A stretch of 64,000 nucleotides of DNA from Psettodes erumei (GCA_016785225.1 JAFBJZ010000636.1:395445-459444); one strand, 5' to 3'; numbered from the stretch's first letter, positions 24,840 to 36,700 are shown. Program-made: numbers and translations. Notes: a model not told the origin generated them from the letters alone.

Positions 24840-25230
24840 GGGCTGTGATTCCCCCCCCCCTCCTCCCCGCTGTCCTCGGATTGAGGGTCTGCTTGGTTCG
24901 TCGCCTGCGATCTCCCAGCTGCCACTGGATTTAGGGTTTAGTCGATTCATTTGCCCGTGATCCCCCTGCCGCTGCCAGATTGGTTTCATTTATAGGGATC
25001 TCTCTGTGCTGCAGATAAATTCAGGGTGTGGTTGTTTCCACTTGCAAGATCTCCCTGACGAAATTTATTTTTGAGTGGTTTCATTGTGGGGCGTCCCCTC
25101 GCCGCCGCTGGCTTTAGGGTTCCGTTGTTTTATTATGCACCAGCACTCAGCTGTTGCTAGATTTAGGGTTTAGTTGTTTTGTTGTGCAGGATCTCCCAGT
25201 TGCCACTGGATTTCAGAGGTGGTGGTGGGG
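24840..25230 (+). repeat. Degenerate minisatellite, ~50-bp unit
   Basis: About eight decayed tandem units. Better ones start GATCTCCCAG(C/T)TG and continue with CCACTGGATTTAGGGTTTAG and TTGTTTCATTGTG. Clear unit starts are near 24909, 24959, 24997, 25047 and 25189. Unit lengths vary because of small deletions and C-run expansion at 24851. It is an old array, not under obvious homogenisation. Confidence 0.7.
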
Positions 25231-25859
25231 GGCTTAGCCACTTCTTTTTAATATCTAGACACTGCTACTGTTTGTGCGACACTTGGGGCTTTGTGTCCAC
25301 CCGGCAGCCCCTCCGCTCTCCTCTGGTGTGCTTTGTAGCGCCAAGCCAAAGATTTAGTGTTGGAAGCGGAGGATCTGTGTGTGTGCGTGTGTGACGTGAT
25401 TTCGTGGAGTCCTGTCAGCACACAAAATTCCTCTCCGCAAACATTCCTGTGACGTGATGCAGAGCCCTGGGAGAGGAGCGCAGCGTTTGCGGCCGTGTGT
25501 GTTTTTCGACTGGCAGCGCGTGTCTGTTGACCAGACAAATCCATAGCATTGCTCCCAGACACGCCGCAGGCACGAAGCCACACACACACAAGTTGCATGT
25601 ATGTGCGTGCGTGTGTGTGTGTGGTTAATGAGAATGTGTTGATTGATTAGACTGCAGTAATTAGCTGGAGTGTGAAGGCCTGGAAAGGTCTCCGCTCTGG
25701 TGGGAGTGTCCCCTCTGGAGAGACATTGAACTGTGCTATGCACCATTACATTACTCACAAACACACACACACACACAAACACAAAAAAATGGTCCCATCC
25801 AAATCTCAGATGCGGAATGAGTCATCTCTCGGACGCAGACCTAATACTCGAGCGAGTGC

Positions 25860-25880
25860 GAGGAGTGATGTTTGCTCTTT

Positions 25881-25911
<31 letters not shown>

Positions 25912-25916
25912 GTGCG
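25860..25916. repeat. (TG)n microsatellite
   Basis: Interrupted TG tract ending in a CG-containing stretch. Confidence 0.85.
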
Positions 25917-26106
25917 CACCAGAGGCTGAGACATAAGGATGTTTGCAGCCTGGTAGATGTGTGTTGCAGAGTGAGATGTGCTTGTGCCAGCAGTTTCTCT
26001 TCCTGCACAGTGTGGCCTGAACACTGACCCCGTCCTCTGCCTCACCACATCCTCCTCATCCTGCTCATTTTTGTAGTTTCATTTCTTATCTGCTGCCTGG
26101 TTTACT

Positions 26107-26128
26107 TTTTTTTTTTTTTTTTTTTTTT
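26107..26128. repeat. Poly-T tract
   Basis: About 22 T residues. It could be the tail of a minus-strand retroposed sequence, but no retroposon body is recognised next to it. Confidence 0.8.
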
Positions 26129-26513
26129 GGTGCATCACGAGGCTGCTTCTCGTCAATGCAAATAAAATGGTGTTAAGCGCGACAGCCTCGGTCTCTGGCC
26201 TCCCTCCTCCCGAGTTAAGAGGCTGCGTGATGAACTGCTGCAGTGAAGTGTTGTGAACAGTGCCACCACATGGATGACCGGGGGGATTATCTGCGATGCG
26301 GCGGCTCATTTGAAATGAAGCGTCTCTTTTGTTCCTCTCGCTACTCCCAGAAGAAAACAAAAAAGTCAAAAGTCAATAAATTCAGTGCAAGAAGGGAAAT
26401 AATATGCTAATGCAATTTTTTTCTTCTCTTTCCCTTCTGATGTGCCCCTCTTTTCCCATTTCCTACCTCTCCTTCCCCACCTGTGTTTTCCATCCTTTTA
26501 ACCCCCCCAACAG

Positions 26514-29500
26514 GAAGTTCTACTACATCACTCTGCTGAGGGACCCCGTGTCTCGATACCTCAGCGAGTGGAGGCACGTGCAGCGGGGAGCCACCTGGAA
26601 AACCTCCCTGCACATGTGCGATGGAAGGACCCCGACGCCCGAGGAGCTGCCCTCCTGCTACGAGGGCTCGGACTGGTCGGGGTGCACCCTGCAGCAGTTC
26701 ATGGACTGTCCCTACAACCTGGCCAACAACAGACAGGTAGGGAGGAAAACAACAACAGGTTTTTAATAGGTATCATCTGAACAACAACAAAAAAAAAATA
26801 TCCACTTCCAGCTTCAGAAAGATGGAATATGTCGGCCCTGAACTGAACCCACTGCAGTCGCTGAAATGAGTTTTGCAGGGAGGGGAAGGTTTGCTCTCGG
26901 GCTCCTTTTGGCCATTTGTGCAGAGTCACCTCTGCTGCAAGCATCGCAGAAGAGCAGCTGATTTCAGCCTTGATGCTGCCATTCATCACTGCCGCCGAGC
27001 TAACCTGCATTTCTGCACCTGAACCGACTTCCCTCCGACTCGCTGTGGACTGCTTTGTTTTGTTCCCAGGCAGATCACAGTCCCGATGTTGTCAGCTCGC
27101 ACCATTAATCCAAGTCCGCTGGAAAATACCGTTACAGGGAATTCATCTCTGCAGAGAAATAGATAAACCTTTTTGGGAAACTTTTCATATGAGAAACCTG
27201 ATACATAGTAGGGAGATATGGATTTGTTAAACAAACAAAAAAAGGGACTGGGGAAAGCCACATGCTCTTGAATGAAGAAACTTGAATTAATCTTTTTTAT
27301 TTGATTTCTTGCATTCAGCCTCGATACCAGTCCAAAAGATGCGAAAAGGTGGAACATGAGTTGCACACAAATGAGCGTATGCCCTCCTTCCCTCACACAC
27401 ACACACACACACACACATGCACACACATACATACAGAGCATGTACCCGTACGCAGTCGGGCGCTCACCCGCTGGCCATAAACACATCAAATTCACACCTT
27501 CCTTTCTCGTGCTATCTCAGTCTCCCACCGAACCGTGTTGGCCGGCTTATCTCATTTGAGCCCGAGGCTGCTATTACTCAGGGTCCCATGACTTATAAAT
27601 GTGGCACACACTTTAGGCACCGGCGCTGGACCAGAAGGCTGAGGTTCGCACAGTGTCCTCTTGTGAATCCAATCAGTGTCAGGTCCCTCTTCCTGTACTG
27701 TAAGTCGGGAGCTGGAGGGCGCGCTCAGTTGTGTGGCAATCTCTCGTTCCTGCCACTAAGGATGAAACACAGATTCCTAATTCCCAGGATAGATTCTTTA
27801 ACAAACATCCACTGATTTCAATGACCTCACTTCCTTACCACCCGCCCCCGTGTCTCCAGGTTCGTATGCTGGCAGACCTGAGCCTCGTCGGCTGCTACAA
27901 CATGTCCACGGTTCCGGAGAAGAAGAGGGCCCAACTCCTCCTGGAGTCAGCCAAGAAGAACCTGCGGGACATGGCCTTCTTTGGTCTGACGGAATACCAG
28001 AGGAAGACCCAGTTCCTGTTTGAACGAACCTTCAGGTTGCGCTTCATCAGGCCTTTCATGCAGTACAACAGCACCCGGGCTGCAGGGGTGGACCTGGACA
28101 ATGCTACGGTTGGTGGATTTAGTTATGTCTGCAGAGAGCAAAAAATCCTGACACGTAAATGTACTTATAGCAGTGCTCGGTGTAGATAATGGGATACATA
28201 TAGTACTTATTTGTAGGATTAATACAGTCTGTCCTATAATTCTTGTATGTATGGGTTTCCACGTCTCTGTCTAATGAACTGAAGAGTAAAAATGTTTTAT
28301 TTTCAGATTAGTCCTGAAAGACTCGGTAGAAAATAACAAGACAAGTCAAACAAATATTTCAGAAAGAAATGAAAGATTACTTTCCGAGATGAGAGGTAGG
28401 AAAATCAGCATGACGCGTTGCAGTTTAACGTCGCCGTGAAACTGAGCTGGGATGACTGTCGTCATTCAAAGACGGCAGCTCCGAGCGTGCTCTTCACACT
28501 TTGATTGGTCCAGTGTGGGAGTTCTTAGGCTCAGTTCCCAGCCAAACAAAAAACAACAACAACAACAACAACACCAGCACACAGCAGGCTGGTGACTTAT
28601 ACATCAAAACCAGGAGGGAGGAGAGACTGCGTCCAGCTGACGAGGGCTGTGGGAAGGTGCGCCAGCTTTATTATCACAAAAGAAAAAAGAAAATATCATC
28701 TTTTGGCATTCTGGCTAAAAAAGAGTGGCCTTCAAGTGAAACACCTCTAAAGGCACTGTGTGGAGATGTGACATTACTCAGTTATTATTTTTCTCAAACT
28801 CGAATAATTGCATCAACAGACGATGAGAAGAATATTTACTTTGGAGTATGGCAGCTCCGTGCCGCGCACACACACGCTGTCGATCAAACCACACTAATTT
28901 TCTGACATCGCCGCAGCGCTCCGCTTCCCTCTCTTGTCGCGCACATTGCTCACAAATGATTTGCGGCTCTCCGGCGCAGATTTCAAAGGGCTTCTCTTAA
29001 TTAAACACGTTTCTCCCCCTCCACGTTGTATTCACACGCAGCGGATGATACACGCCAATAAAGCCGGCTGCTGCGTAGCCCAAGCTATCATCAAACGCGT
29101 TTCTCTTGTCTTGCTCCGCATGTTCACTGTACATCTCTTTCTCTCTCTCTCTCTCTCTGTAAAAACCCATTAAAACTTCTGTTCTCATGTAATAGCGCAT
29201 CTTCCGCCACAGGGACTTTTTCTGGAGAGACTGAGAACCTTCTGAGGAACTCTACAGTGGTTCCTCTTCTGGGGATAGTCATTTTTAATGTTTTAGGAGC
29301 TATCTGGGGTGGATTTTACAGCGCTGAATATCACAGACTTTGTGGCAGCCACAACTACAAGCTGTAGTCGACTAGCGTCAATATTATTGTTTCATTGTGG
29401 TTGTGCGCCGAAGCAGGAATGGTTCTTCAGATGGGATGGGTATGCAAACTGGAATGCAAATAAACTCATTTAAGTTCCGAGTTTAGTTTTCCTGAATTTG

Positions 29501-30203
29501 TTTCCTACTGGTTAAGTAGATCCTGGAACTCTTTGGTGGAAAATAACAATTAGCTCCTGGCTAGTTCCAGATGATAAAAGAAGTCCCTGCACGCTGGGGG
29601 CAGCACTCACTGTTTCAGGAACCATCTGAGCTGATTGGTTAATATTGACTGAAAGCTCTGGATGCCACTAGTAGTGATGATGAGACAATGAAAAGACAGT
29701 GCTCGTTAATGTTAAATACACGTTTTTTAACAAACAAACAACGGTTTGGCTTATTTGTCAAATTTTTTTTTTTTTTAAAGAGGTAGATAAAATTGGGGAG
29801 ATGGGTAGCGGTGACAGGAGAAACAAAGCGGGTGAACACGTGAATCCATCATCAGTCTAATTTGCTTAATCTCCAGGTCCAGCGCATAGAGGAGTTGAAC
29901 GAGCTGGACATGGAGCTGTACGACTACGCCAAGGACCTGTTCCAGCAGCGCTACCAGTACACCAGGCAGCAGGAGAGGCGGCAGCAGCGCATCAAGAACC
30001 ACATGCAGCAGAGCCACCAGGGCCTGGGCCTGGGCGTCAGCCTGTGGCCCACCCGTGGCCGGCAGAGCTTGGTGTCCACGCTGGAGGAAGGGGAAGGGGA
30101 GAGGGAGGAGCGGGAGGAGGGTGAGGAGGGAGGCAGAACGGAGGAGGCGGGCAGCAGGCTCCCCACTGAGGACTACATGAACCAGATCATCAACCGCTGG
30201 TAG
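26514..30203 (+). CDS. hs6st1: Heparan sulfate 6-O-sulfotransferase 1 (C-terminal three exons)
   Basis: Exons 26514-26736, 27860-28108 and 29877-30203 (stop TAG) join in frame and encode the last 265 residues. The enzyme moves sulfate from PAPS to the 6-OH of glucosamine in heparan sulfate; it is a Golgi type II membrane protein. Visible family features: the 3'-phosphate-binding stretch TLLRDPVSRYLSEWRHV near the start, conserved Cys residues in HMCDGRTP, PSCYEG and SGCTLQ, and N-glycosylation sequons NMS, NST and NAT. The C-terminus PTEDYMNQIINRW matches the HS6ST1 type rather than HS6ST2 or HS6ST3, as I remember them. The first exon, with membrane anchor, 5'-PAPS loop and catalytic region, lies upstream of the window. 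All introns are GT-AG; the second donor is a weaker GTTGGT. Exon 3 encodes an unusual acidic insert. Teleosts often keep two copies (1a and 1b); which one this is cannot be told here. Confidence 0.92.
26737..27859 (+). other. hs6st1 intron between penultimate exons
   Basis: GTAG donor and TCTCCAG acceptor. Contains a (CA)n tract at about 27393-27417. The rest appears unique, with no exon-like segment. Confidence 0.85.
28109..29876 (+). other. hs6st1 last intron
   Basis: Donor GTTGGT and acceptor CTCCAG. Holds an (AAC)n tract at 28552-28573, a (CT)n tract at about 29139-29158 and a 380-bp element with inverted ends at 29210-29589. Confidence 0.85.
29210..29589. mobile_element. MITE-like element with CAGGGACTT terminal inverted repeats
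   Basis: Left end CAGGGACTTTTTCT and right end ATAAAAGAAGTCCCTG are imperfect inverted repeats about 380 bp apart, with no coding capacity between them. This is the structure of a non-autonomous DNA transposon, perhaps hAT-like. I could not identify a clean target-site duplication, so the exact borders are uncertain. Confidence 0.55.
30084..30134 (+). other. Acidic low-complexity insert in hs6st1 C-terminus
   Basis: Seventeen codons made almost only of Glu, Gly and Arg, encoded by a pure-purine-like GAG/GGG run. The human HS6ST1 tail, as I recall it, is shorter here and has no such Glu/Gly run. The flanking PTEDYM motif is conserved, so this is an insertion in a variable linker. Confidence 0.7.
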
Positions 30204-30250
30204 CAGCCGAATGGGAGCAAACGCACAGACATGCAGATGTAATGTGAAGT

Positions 30251-30336
<86 letters not shown>

Positions 30337-30346
30337 ACACACACAC
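30251..30346. repeat. Very long (CA)n microsatellite in hs6st1 3'UTR
   Basis: About 48 CA units with a single T interruption near 30332, starting 48 bp after the stop codon. It is the longest dinucleotide tract in the window. The ORFs on both strands through it are artefacts. Confidence 0.97.
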
Positions 30347-30886
30347 TTCCCACACTTGCATACACAGAAAGTGGCACCTGCATCAAAGACCCATATGACT
30401 GAAAAAACAGACTTTACTGGAGAGTTGGGTTGCGGGAATGAGTGGTTGCTATGGAAACCGGGGCTCGTTCGACTGCATCAGCTCATGTTATTGAGGTTTG
30501 CCCAGTTGTTATTAGCACACGCTTGCCCCCCCAACTCCTGAGGTTCTCTGTCTCATCATCATTACTGACTGAGCTGAGGAGAGATATTTTTAAGAGTTGC
30601 TGACGACCGAGCATCTCATCCATGTCTCCCCACCCCCACCCCCACGCGTCCCCCTGTATTTCTCGTTCTTCGTGGCCTGATACGGACCATGAGCAAATAA
30701 TATTAAGTCTGTGAATTCCCGCTAATCCTTGCTAAGGACCAGCCTCCTTCCTGGATGCTCCAATTTCACAGGAACTGGGAAAGCTACGAAAGTATGCGAC
30801 CGGCTGAGCTGAGCAAACAAAGATGGCGGGGGAATACGCGAGGGACTGTCGCGAGAAGAAAGAAAGAAAGTTGGACTGAGTTGTGT

Positions 30887-30892
30887 AATAAA
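30887..30892 (+). terminator. Candidate hs6st1 polyadenylation signal
   Basis: Canonical AATAAA hexamer about 680 bp after the stop, followed by TG/T-rich sequence near 30990-31020 that could be a downstream element. It is the first canonical signal after the stop. Confidence 0.45.
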
Positions 30893-31620
30893 GGTTTCTG
30901 CTTAAAAACAAAAGAAAACAAGAAAAAAAACAGCCATTTCACCCATGAACACGCTTTGGTCATGAAATAGTCTCATTCTCATTTTAGGATGATTTTGTTT
31001 GTATTTTCTTTTTGTGTTTATGCTTTTTTAAAAGCAGAATTGTAATAACACTGAGACCAATATTGCTGCCTAAAGAAAAGTGATTCCTCTATTTCTTTTA
31101 TTTTTGTCTGTTTTATAAGTCAGAGCTAATGGATCAGACTGACGTATGATGGACCATAGCCATTACTGGAGCCTTGTATCTCGGGGGCAAAAAGTGGCCT
31201 GTTTCTCTGTTAAAGGTTCCCAAAGCTCCTGTCGCTTAACGACTTCATTATTTTCTCCCTTTCTCTGCTTTTTTTTTTTTGTTCTTTTTCTTTTTTCGTG
31301 TCTCAGCCCTGCAGAGAATGTCAGCCAATTAGAGACCCCCATCTTACATGTAGGTGCGAAGAAATGAAAGGCGGGGAGAGGAGAGAGTCTGTTTGCGGGC
31401 CGTTGCCAGGAACCGCGGTGCGCGAGCGGCGAGTGCTTTGGAAGCCTTAACTCAGACAAATGCTCCAGACGGGAGCTGTGGAACTACTGGTCACCATGGC
31501 GATGTGCGCCCTTAATGTAGTGGGTGGCATTTTCAGATTCTCTCTTTTTCTTTTTTTTTTTCCTCCTAACCAAGTGTTGTAAAAAGCAGCGGTCTCAAAA
31601 CAAGCGTCCGTCCCACCTGC

Positions 31621-31627
31621 TGAAAGG

Positions 31628-31662
<35 letters not shown>
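31621..31662. repeat. (CA)n microsatellite
   Basis: CA tract that grades into CATA repeats at its right end. Intergenic or distal 3'UTR. Confidence 0.9.
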
Positions 31663-31897
31663 TACATATATACACACATAGCGCTGGTGACCAGTAGTTC
31701 ATTAGTGGAAACGGTATTTCCGTCAGTTTTTACCCTGAAGGACAGAGGGAGGCCAGGTGGCAGTGCCTCTCATGTACTGGGATCATAGTCAACATAATTA
31801 TCGCCAGACATTGTGTCTGAATTATACTAAAGTGATTTCTCTGACTACTCGTGTGTCTGCGTGGATGAGTGAGTTTCTGTGTGTGTGCGTGCGCGTG

Positions 31898-31931
31898 TGT
31901 AAATAGTATGTACAGTATGCCTTTGTAAATA
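31898..31931 (+). promoter_or_regulatory. Two Pumilio-type sites (TGTAAATA)
   Basis: TGTAAATA occurs at 31898-31905 and 31924-31931, 26 bp apart. This matches the consensus UGUANAUA of PUF proteins, which repress or destabilise mRNAs from 3'UTRs. If the hs6st1 transcript extends 1.7 kb past its stop, the pair lies in its 3'UTR. Confidence 0.4.
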
Positions 31932-33665
31932 GTGTGCCTGATCCAGAGAGGAAGTCTAATGAGTTTTTGTCTTCGTTTTTTTTTTGTGAATGACTGGTGT
32001 CATGACCAATTACCTTGCCGTTTTTTTTTTTTTTTGGTGGCGGAGGGCAGGGTGTCAGAAACTCCCTCCCAACAGCACGTCACAGCAGTGTGACCGTTGC
32101 AGTGATGCAAGCCAGTAATACTCCCCCTCCGCCCGTTCCTTATCCTTCATCCTCTCCTCCACATGACCTGGTTCCCTAAAATCCTAATTTATATATTTTT
32201 TTAAAAATCTGCCCACGTGACATGCCCTTTTACCTTGGCGGCAGAGTGAGCAGAGTAGGGTTGGGTTGGGATAGTCGGCTCCATCGGGAATCTTCACCTT
32301 GCGCCAAATTCTGTGACCCATTCAGGAATTTTGACCTCAGTATTTTAACTTTTCGTTGCTTACGGTTCATGTTTTTGTACATGTCAGGTCACACAATTTG
32401 CTGTGCCACGGGTTCTCGCTTTCTCCCATGAAATCAAATAAGATTTGTTGAACCCCGATACTCATGATTCTCTGACTGAACATCCTGATCTCTCTCCTCC
32501 TCCTTTTCTCGTAGCAAAAAGCAAAGTGGAGAAGACAGATTTCGCTTGCGGGACGACCCGTGCGTTACTTCGAAAGTTATCCTGGGATTTGGTCACGTGC
32601 GGTAACGCTCCCATGCACAAAGGCAGCAGTCGAGTTGTTGGGTGTTGTTTAATCAACCCGTTAAGTAACTTCACCCCACAGAGCTCAGCTGTCAGCCTGG
32701 AAAGCAAAATTTTGAAATATCAAATACTGTATCAGTCCAAAAATAACTCTGGAGATGCATCTGGCTGCTAGCTGCTATTTCACTGCAGCTAAAATGAAAC
32801 TTTGACCCGGCCACAGGTGGTTCGTTAGGTAACAGAAACGTCTCTGTGACTCCGGCTGTAGTTTGTGTTTCTGCTGTGTCCAGCGAAAGAAAATATATAA
32901 TACAGATCTTTGACTTTTAATCATCTCCAATTTAATTTGCTTACAAACCTAGTTCGATTCAGTGATGAGATGCTATCAAACCCCAACCCTAGCAACATGC
33001 AAAGAATCTTAGCAATAAGAAGGGGTTAAAAAAAAAACACAATGAGAAGGTGGAGAATAGACTTTTTCTAAAAGTGGGAAAAGGAAAAAGACGCGTCACA
33101 GAGCAATTCAACTAAACTGAATGTAGTCCAGATTCGGCATCATCCATGGAGCAGTTGGAGGTTGCAAACAGGCGAACTGTTTCTTTGGTATAACCATAAA
33201 TAACATGTTGCATCCTGTTGTTAACAGTTTTTGTTTTGTTTGTGGTTTTTTTTAAGAAAAAAGGGAGGAAAAACTAACAATTTAACGACCCACCATCCAG
33301 TCTTAAATTTCAGCTAATCACCCTGGATGCTCCCATGTCTGTCTGTTTGATCTACTCCTTTTAAATCAGAGATGATTAATGAAGGGAAGAAGGGTGGGGG
33401 GGTGGATGATGAAAGGCATTGGGACACATCCACAGTCAATATGCTGCGTTTTGTATAGCCTTCAAAGTAACACAACAGGGATGGAGGGGGGAGATGTCCC
33501 CCTTTTTTTCCACTTCCCCTTCATTGTAATCCTGAAACTGGAGCCGCAGAGAAAGCACTGAAGCTCCAGGCATTCAGAGTCCGACCTACAGGAGACCCTG
33601 TCCAGTATCTGGCCCTGCATTCGCAGTTAAATATGGAAGACAAAACTGATTTGTTCCATTTTCAG

Positions 33666-33766
33666 CGTTCCAGTTTCAAGACAGAGTTGAAGCAACCCTC
33701 AAAGATGCTCGCAGCATGCGAAAAGAAATCCCTTCTCTCGCTGAAATGATTCCAGAAATTGATGCT
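33666..33766 (+). other. Exon-like segment of unknown origin
   Basis: A pyrimidine-rich TTCCATTTTCAG acceptor and a GCT|GTAAAG donor enclose 101 nt. In one frame it reads FQFQDRVEATLKDARSM and continues without a stop through the segment. The composition looks more protein-like than its surroundings. I do not recognise the peptide. It may be a non-coding RNA exon, a gene remnant or chance. Confidence 0.2.
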
Positions 33767-36700
33767 GTAAAGCTATACTCAAATATTTTATGTCTCACCA
33801 CTCCATGCATCTGATGTCTTAACAGCGTTTCCTTTGTGACAGTAAAGCAACCCGGGTGTCACGAGCATCATCCTCTGTTTTTTTTTTTTTTTTTTTAATG
33901 TGTTAAAAAGAGTGTGATAGAAACGTTTTTTTGTTTTTCAGTTGTTGTTTTTTTTTTGAATTGGTGTGAAGTCTTTCTCTGGCTCTCTCTGTATGCATAA
34001 TTCTGGGTTTGTTTCTTATGATTGCAAAAATGAATCATCAAGCCACCAATTAAAATATTTCATTTTTACAGATCTGACTGTGCTGTGGTCGTCGCTGCCC
34101 GTCACTTGTGATGTTTCCCGCTCTCTTGCTCTATTCTCGAGCGCGCGCTCATGAAAAACATCTCTCCTTTAAATTTGTTCAGGAGAGGAAAGAAGGAAAA
34201 TTACATCAGAGGTGCCGCACTTGAAATGTGGCCAGGTACTCATTTGAAGACTTTCTCCGTTAGTGATTTATTTTTTCACAATTTGTGTGGGAGCTTTGCC
34301 CTCCAGGTTTCTTCGCTTCCATCCACAGGCCATTCTCTAACTAGAGGACATTTCCTCCACTCGCCTACACTAACCACAGGACCGTGACCCCATAAAGCAG
34401 CCTGTTCCCCCTCCTAATGACAGCCTCTGCCCCGTCCACCGTGATCTACAGCCTAATTCAATCTGCAAACACTCCGGGCCTGCCTAACACGTGTACAGTA
34501 TATGCATGAAAATATGCCTCTTCGTCTGATGTGGCAGGTGGGCGTCTGGCGGACAACGGGGTATAAATATCATTCCGTCCTTGGCTGAGCGTGCGAAGGA
34601 GATGGAGCAGAGTGCAGGCCTTCGCCCCGTCTCATCAACAGTCCGCCGAGCTTCAACTTTAACCCCTGCCCCCGCTGGGCATGGCAGAAAAAATAATTTG
34701 CCTGGACAGCACCAATGAGAGCGAGAGTGCAAAGGAGATGAGGGACCAGATGAAACAGAGGACAGAGAGGGGGTCTGACATGAACAGCACGGGGGGGGGG
34801 CACGGCAGAGCAGCCTCTCTGGCAGTGTAGCACTGGACAGAGTGCAGTCTTAAATCCTTCCCGTAGTTCTGGGTCACTGTCATTTCAAGTGCAGCTGGAC
34901 AAAACAAACAATAATGGCTGAGCTACTGCAGAGGGCTGGACAGCTTTTGTTTGGCTGAACGCGTGCGTGTGAGTGTTTGAGAGGGAGAGAAAGGGCCTGC
35001 TCGCTCGCTCGCTCGCTCCTGCAGTGGGAACCCGGCTCTGAGTGTCTGTATGGGCTCTGGCTGCAGTCCATTATTAGGAGGTCGCACTGGCTGCAGCTCC
35101 TCATTGCTGGTCCCATGCGTCTTTCATGCAAACAATGAAGCTATGGCATTTTTATCGCTTATTTTCAGCATGGAAGTCCGCAGATAGGTTCACACCGAGT
35201 GCCTCCCTTGCATGCAACAGAGCCAGGCAATTGTATTTCTGGTGGATTGCCCTGTTGGCGCTGGCAGTGGTCGCAGTCCAGTTCGGTCTTTTGTCTCTGG
35301 TTGAATCATGTCCAGCAGTGGCACGGTACAATGCAAATAAATCTCTATTCACAAACAATTTGCAGAGTTTCAATACCTTGTTTTGCCACAAAAAAGTAAA
35401 TTCAGAGGGCAATGAGTGAGTGGAGTCCAGTGTGGGAGTGCACATTTTTCTTTCAGCAATAAAATAAATATGACTGGATCTGACATCTGAGGCTGTTATC
35501 TGACCTTCCATTCAGCGTTTGGCTCATCTCCCAGGTCAACGCCAAATCATCGCTTATGATATTAAAGGATTGAAGAGAAGAATCCAACCTCCCAGGCAGA
35601 CGGGGTTCTGCTGCTATGGAGCTCTCGCAGACTAAAACCAGTGGGAATCCGACAGCAATCCCATTATAGTCAAAAAATGTGTGTTTATTGTGTTTGTGGG
35701 TGCGCGGAGCGGTAGCCCAGGAGCTCATAAAGAGCTGATCTGCTGCAAACTTATTAACCTCTACATAAACGTCTGATAAATGTTTATGTGGGAGAAATAT
35801 AGCAGGATGAAAACCCTGGGTCAGAGCCGAAACATGAAACCCAAGGCTGTTAGAGGAGTAATATTTTCCCTTTATACACATGAAGTGACACGTGCACATG
35901 AAAGAGAAAGCGTAAAAATGAAAACTGTGAGTTCTGCGCTTTCTAATTAAAAAGTTCTCCTTTTGTTGACTGTGTGCTCATGTACGATGTGTGCGACTCC
36001 TACAAACACGTTCTCCATCTGTATTCAAGGTTGGAGCTCAGACCGGCCCGGTGTTTGGCGGCTGTAATGCGGTGAATTAGCTTCATGGAGGAGACCTCAG
36101 CTGACCCCCATTATACAGTTAGGGACACATTTAATTAGCAGCAACTCACGTGAAACGACAAAATGTATTAATATTAATGGAGGTTTAATTGAGGTCATTT
36201 TGGTCCCCCGTTGAGCCTTTCAACCTCTAAAATGGCTGACGTGTGATAGTGTGAGGAGAGGGAGCCCACAGCCCAGGTTCACCATTTCTTCTGTGACCCC
36301 AGAGAAGATGACAACCGTCTCCTATAATTCAGCTGAAGACGTCACCTCCCTGACAGATGAAGAGGCGTTGTGGGCAACGTGCGTGAGGCTATGTGTGGTT
36401 GTGGTGACTCTCAGGTGATGACGTTTGGGCCTTTCCACAGCTGATTTGTGTGTTGCATTGTGTGTGTGTGTGTGCGCACGCGCACGCACATCTGCATGTG
36501 AGAGGTGTCCACCCGCGCACGTCAAAGTGAAGGTCAAATCCAACAGGATAATTAATGTCACTGCTTTTTATACAATGTTAAATCAAATCCTGGAACTGCT
36601 CCCTCTGGAGGATCAGCTGTCCAATTTAATTTAGGCTGCAGAGCGAGTAAATGAAAACGCAAGACCCATGTCTCCACACCCTAAGACAGTGTCTTTGTAC

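Larger units (their letters stand above)
1..26513 (+). other. hs6st1 intron 1 (3' portion), no coding exon seen
   Basis: No open stretch here resembles a known protein. The only long ORFs are low-complexity translations of GA/CT or CA/TG tracts. The downstream exon at 26514 starts in phase 2 with a good acceptor, so a donor exon must lie upstream. The first HS6ST exon carries the membrane anchor and the HIQKTGG-type 5'-PAPS loop, and no frame here contains them. I therefore infer that the whole block is intron 1, which is also long in mammalian HS6ST genes. Contents: many microsatellites, CpG-rich blocks at 5640-6130 and 6470-6690, repeat pieces near 12.0, 15.0, 18.8-19.0 and 19.9-20.3 kb, and a degenerate tandem repeat at 24.84-25.23 kb. 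Stretches such as 7.2-11.9, 12.3-14.9 and 21.5-24.3 kb are mostly non-repetitive apart from simple repeats, and I see no gene in them. Confidence 0.75.
30204..30905 (+). other. hs6st1 proximal 3'UTR (probable)
   Basis: Follows the TAG stop. An AATAAA signal at 30887-30892 would give a 3'UTR of about 700 nt. Longer isoforms are likely because mammalian HS6ST1 has a 3'UTR of more than 2 kb (from memory), and sites with 3'UTR character occur near 31.9 kb. Confidence 0.5.

Noticed and set aside
29775..30386. 203-codon minus-strand ORF
   Set aside because: Antisense shadow of the last hs6st1 exon continuing into the CA repeat.
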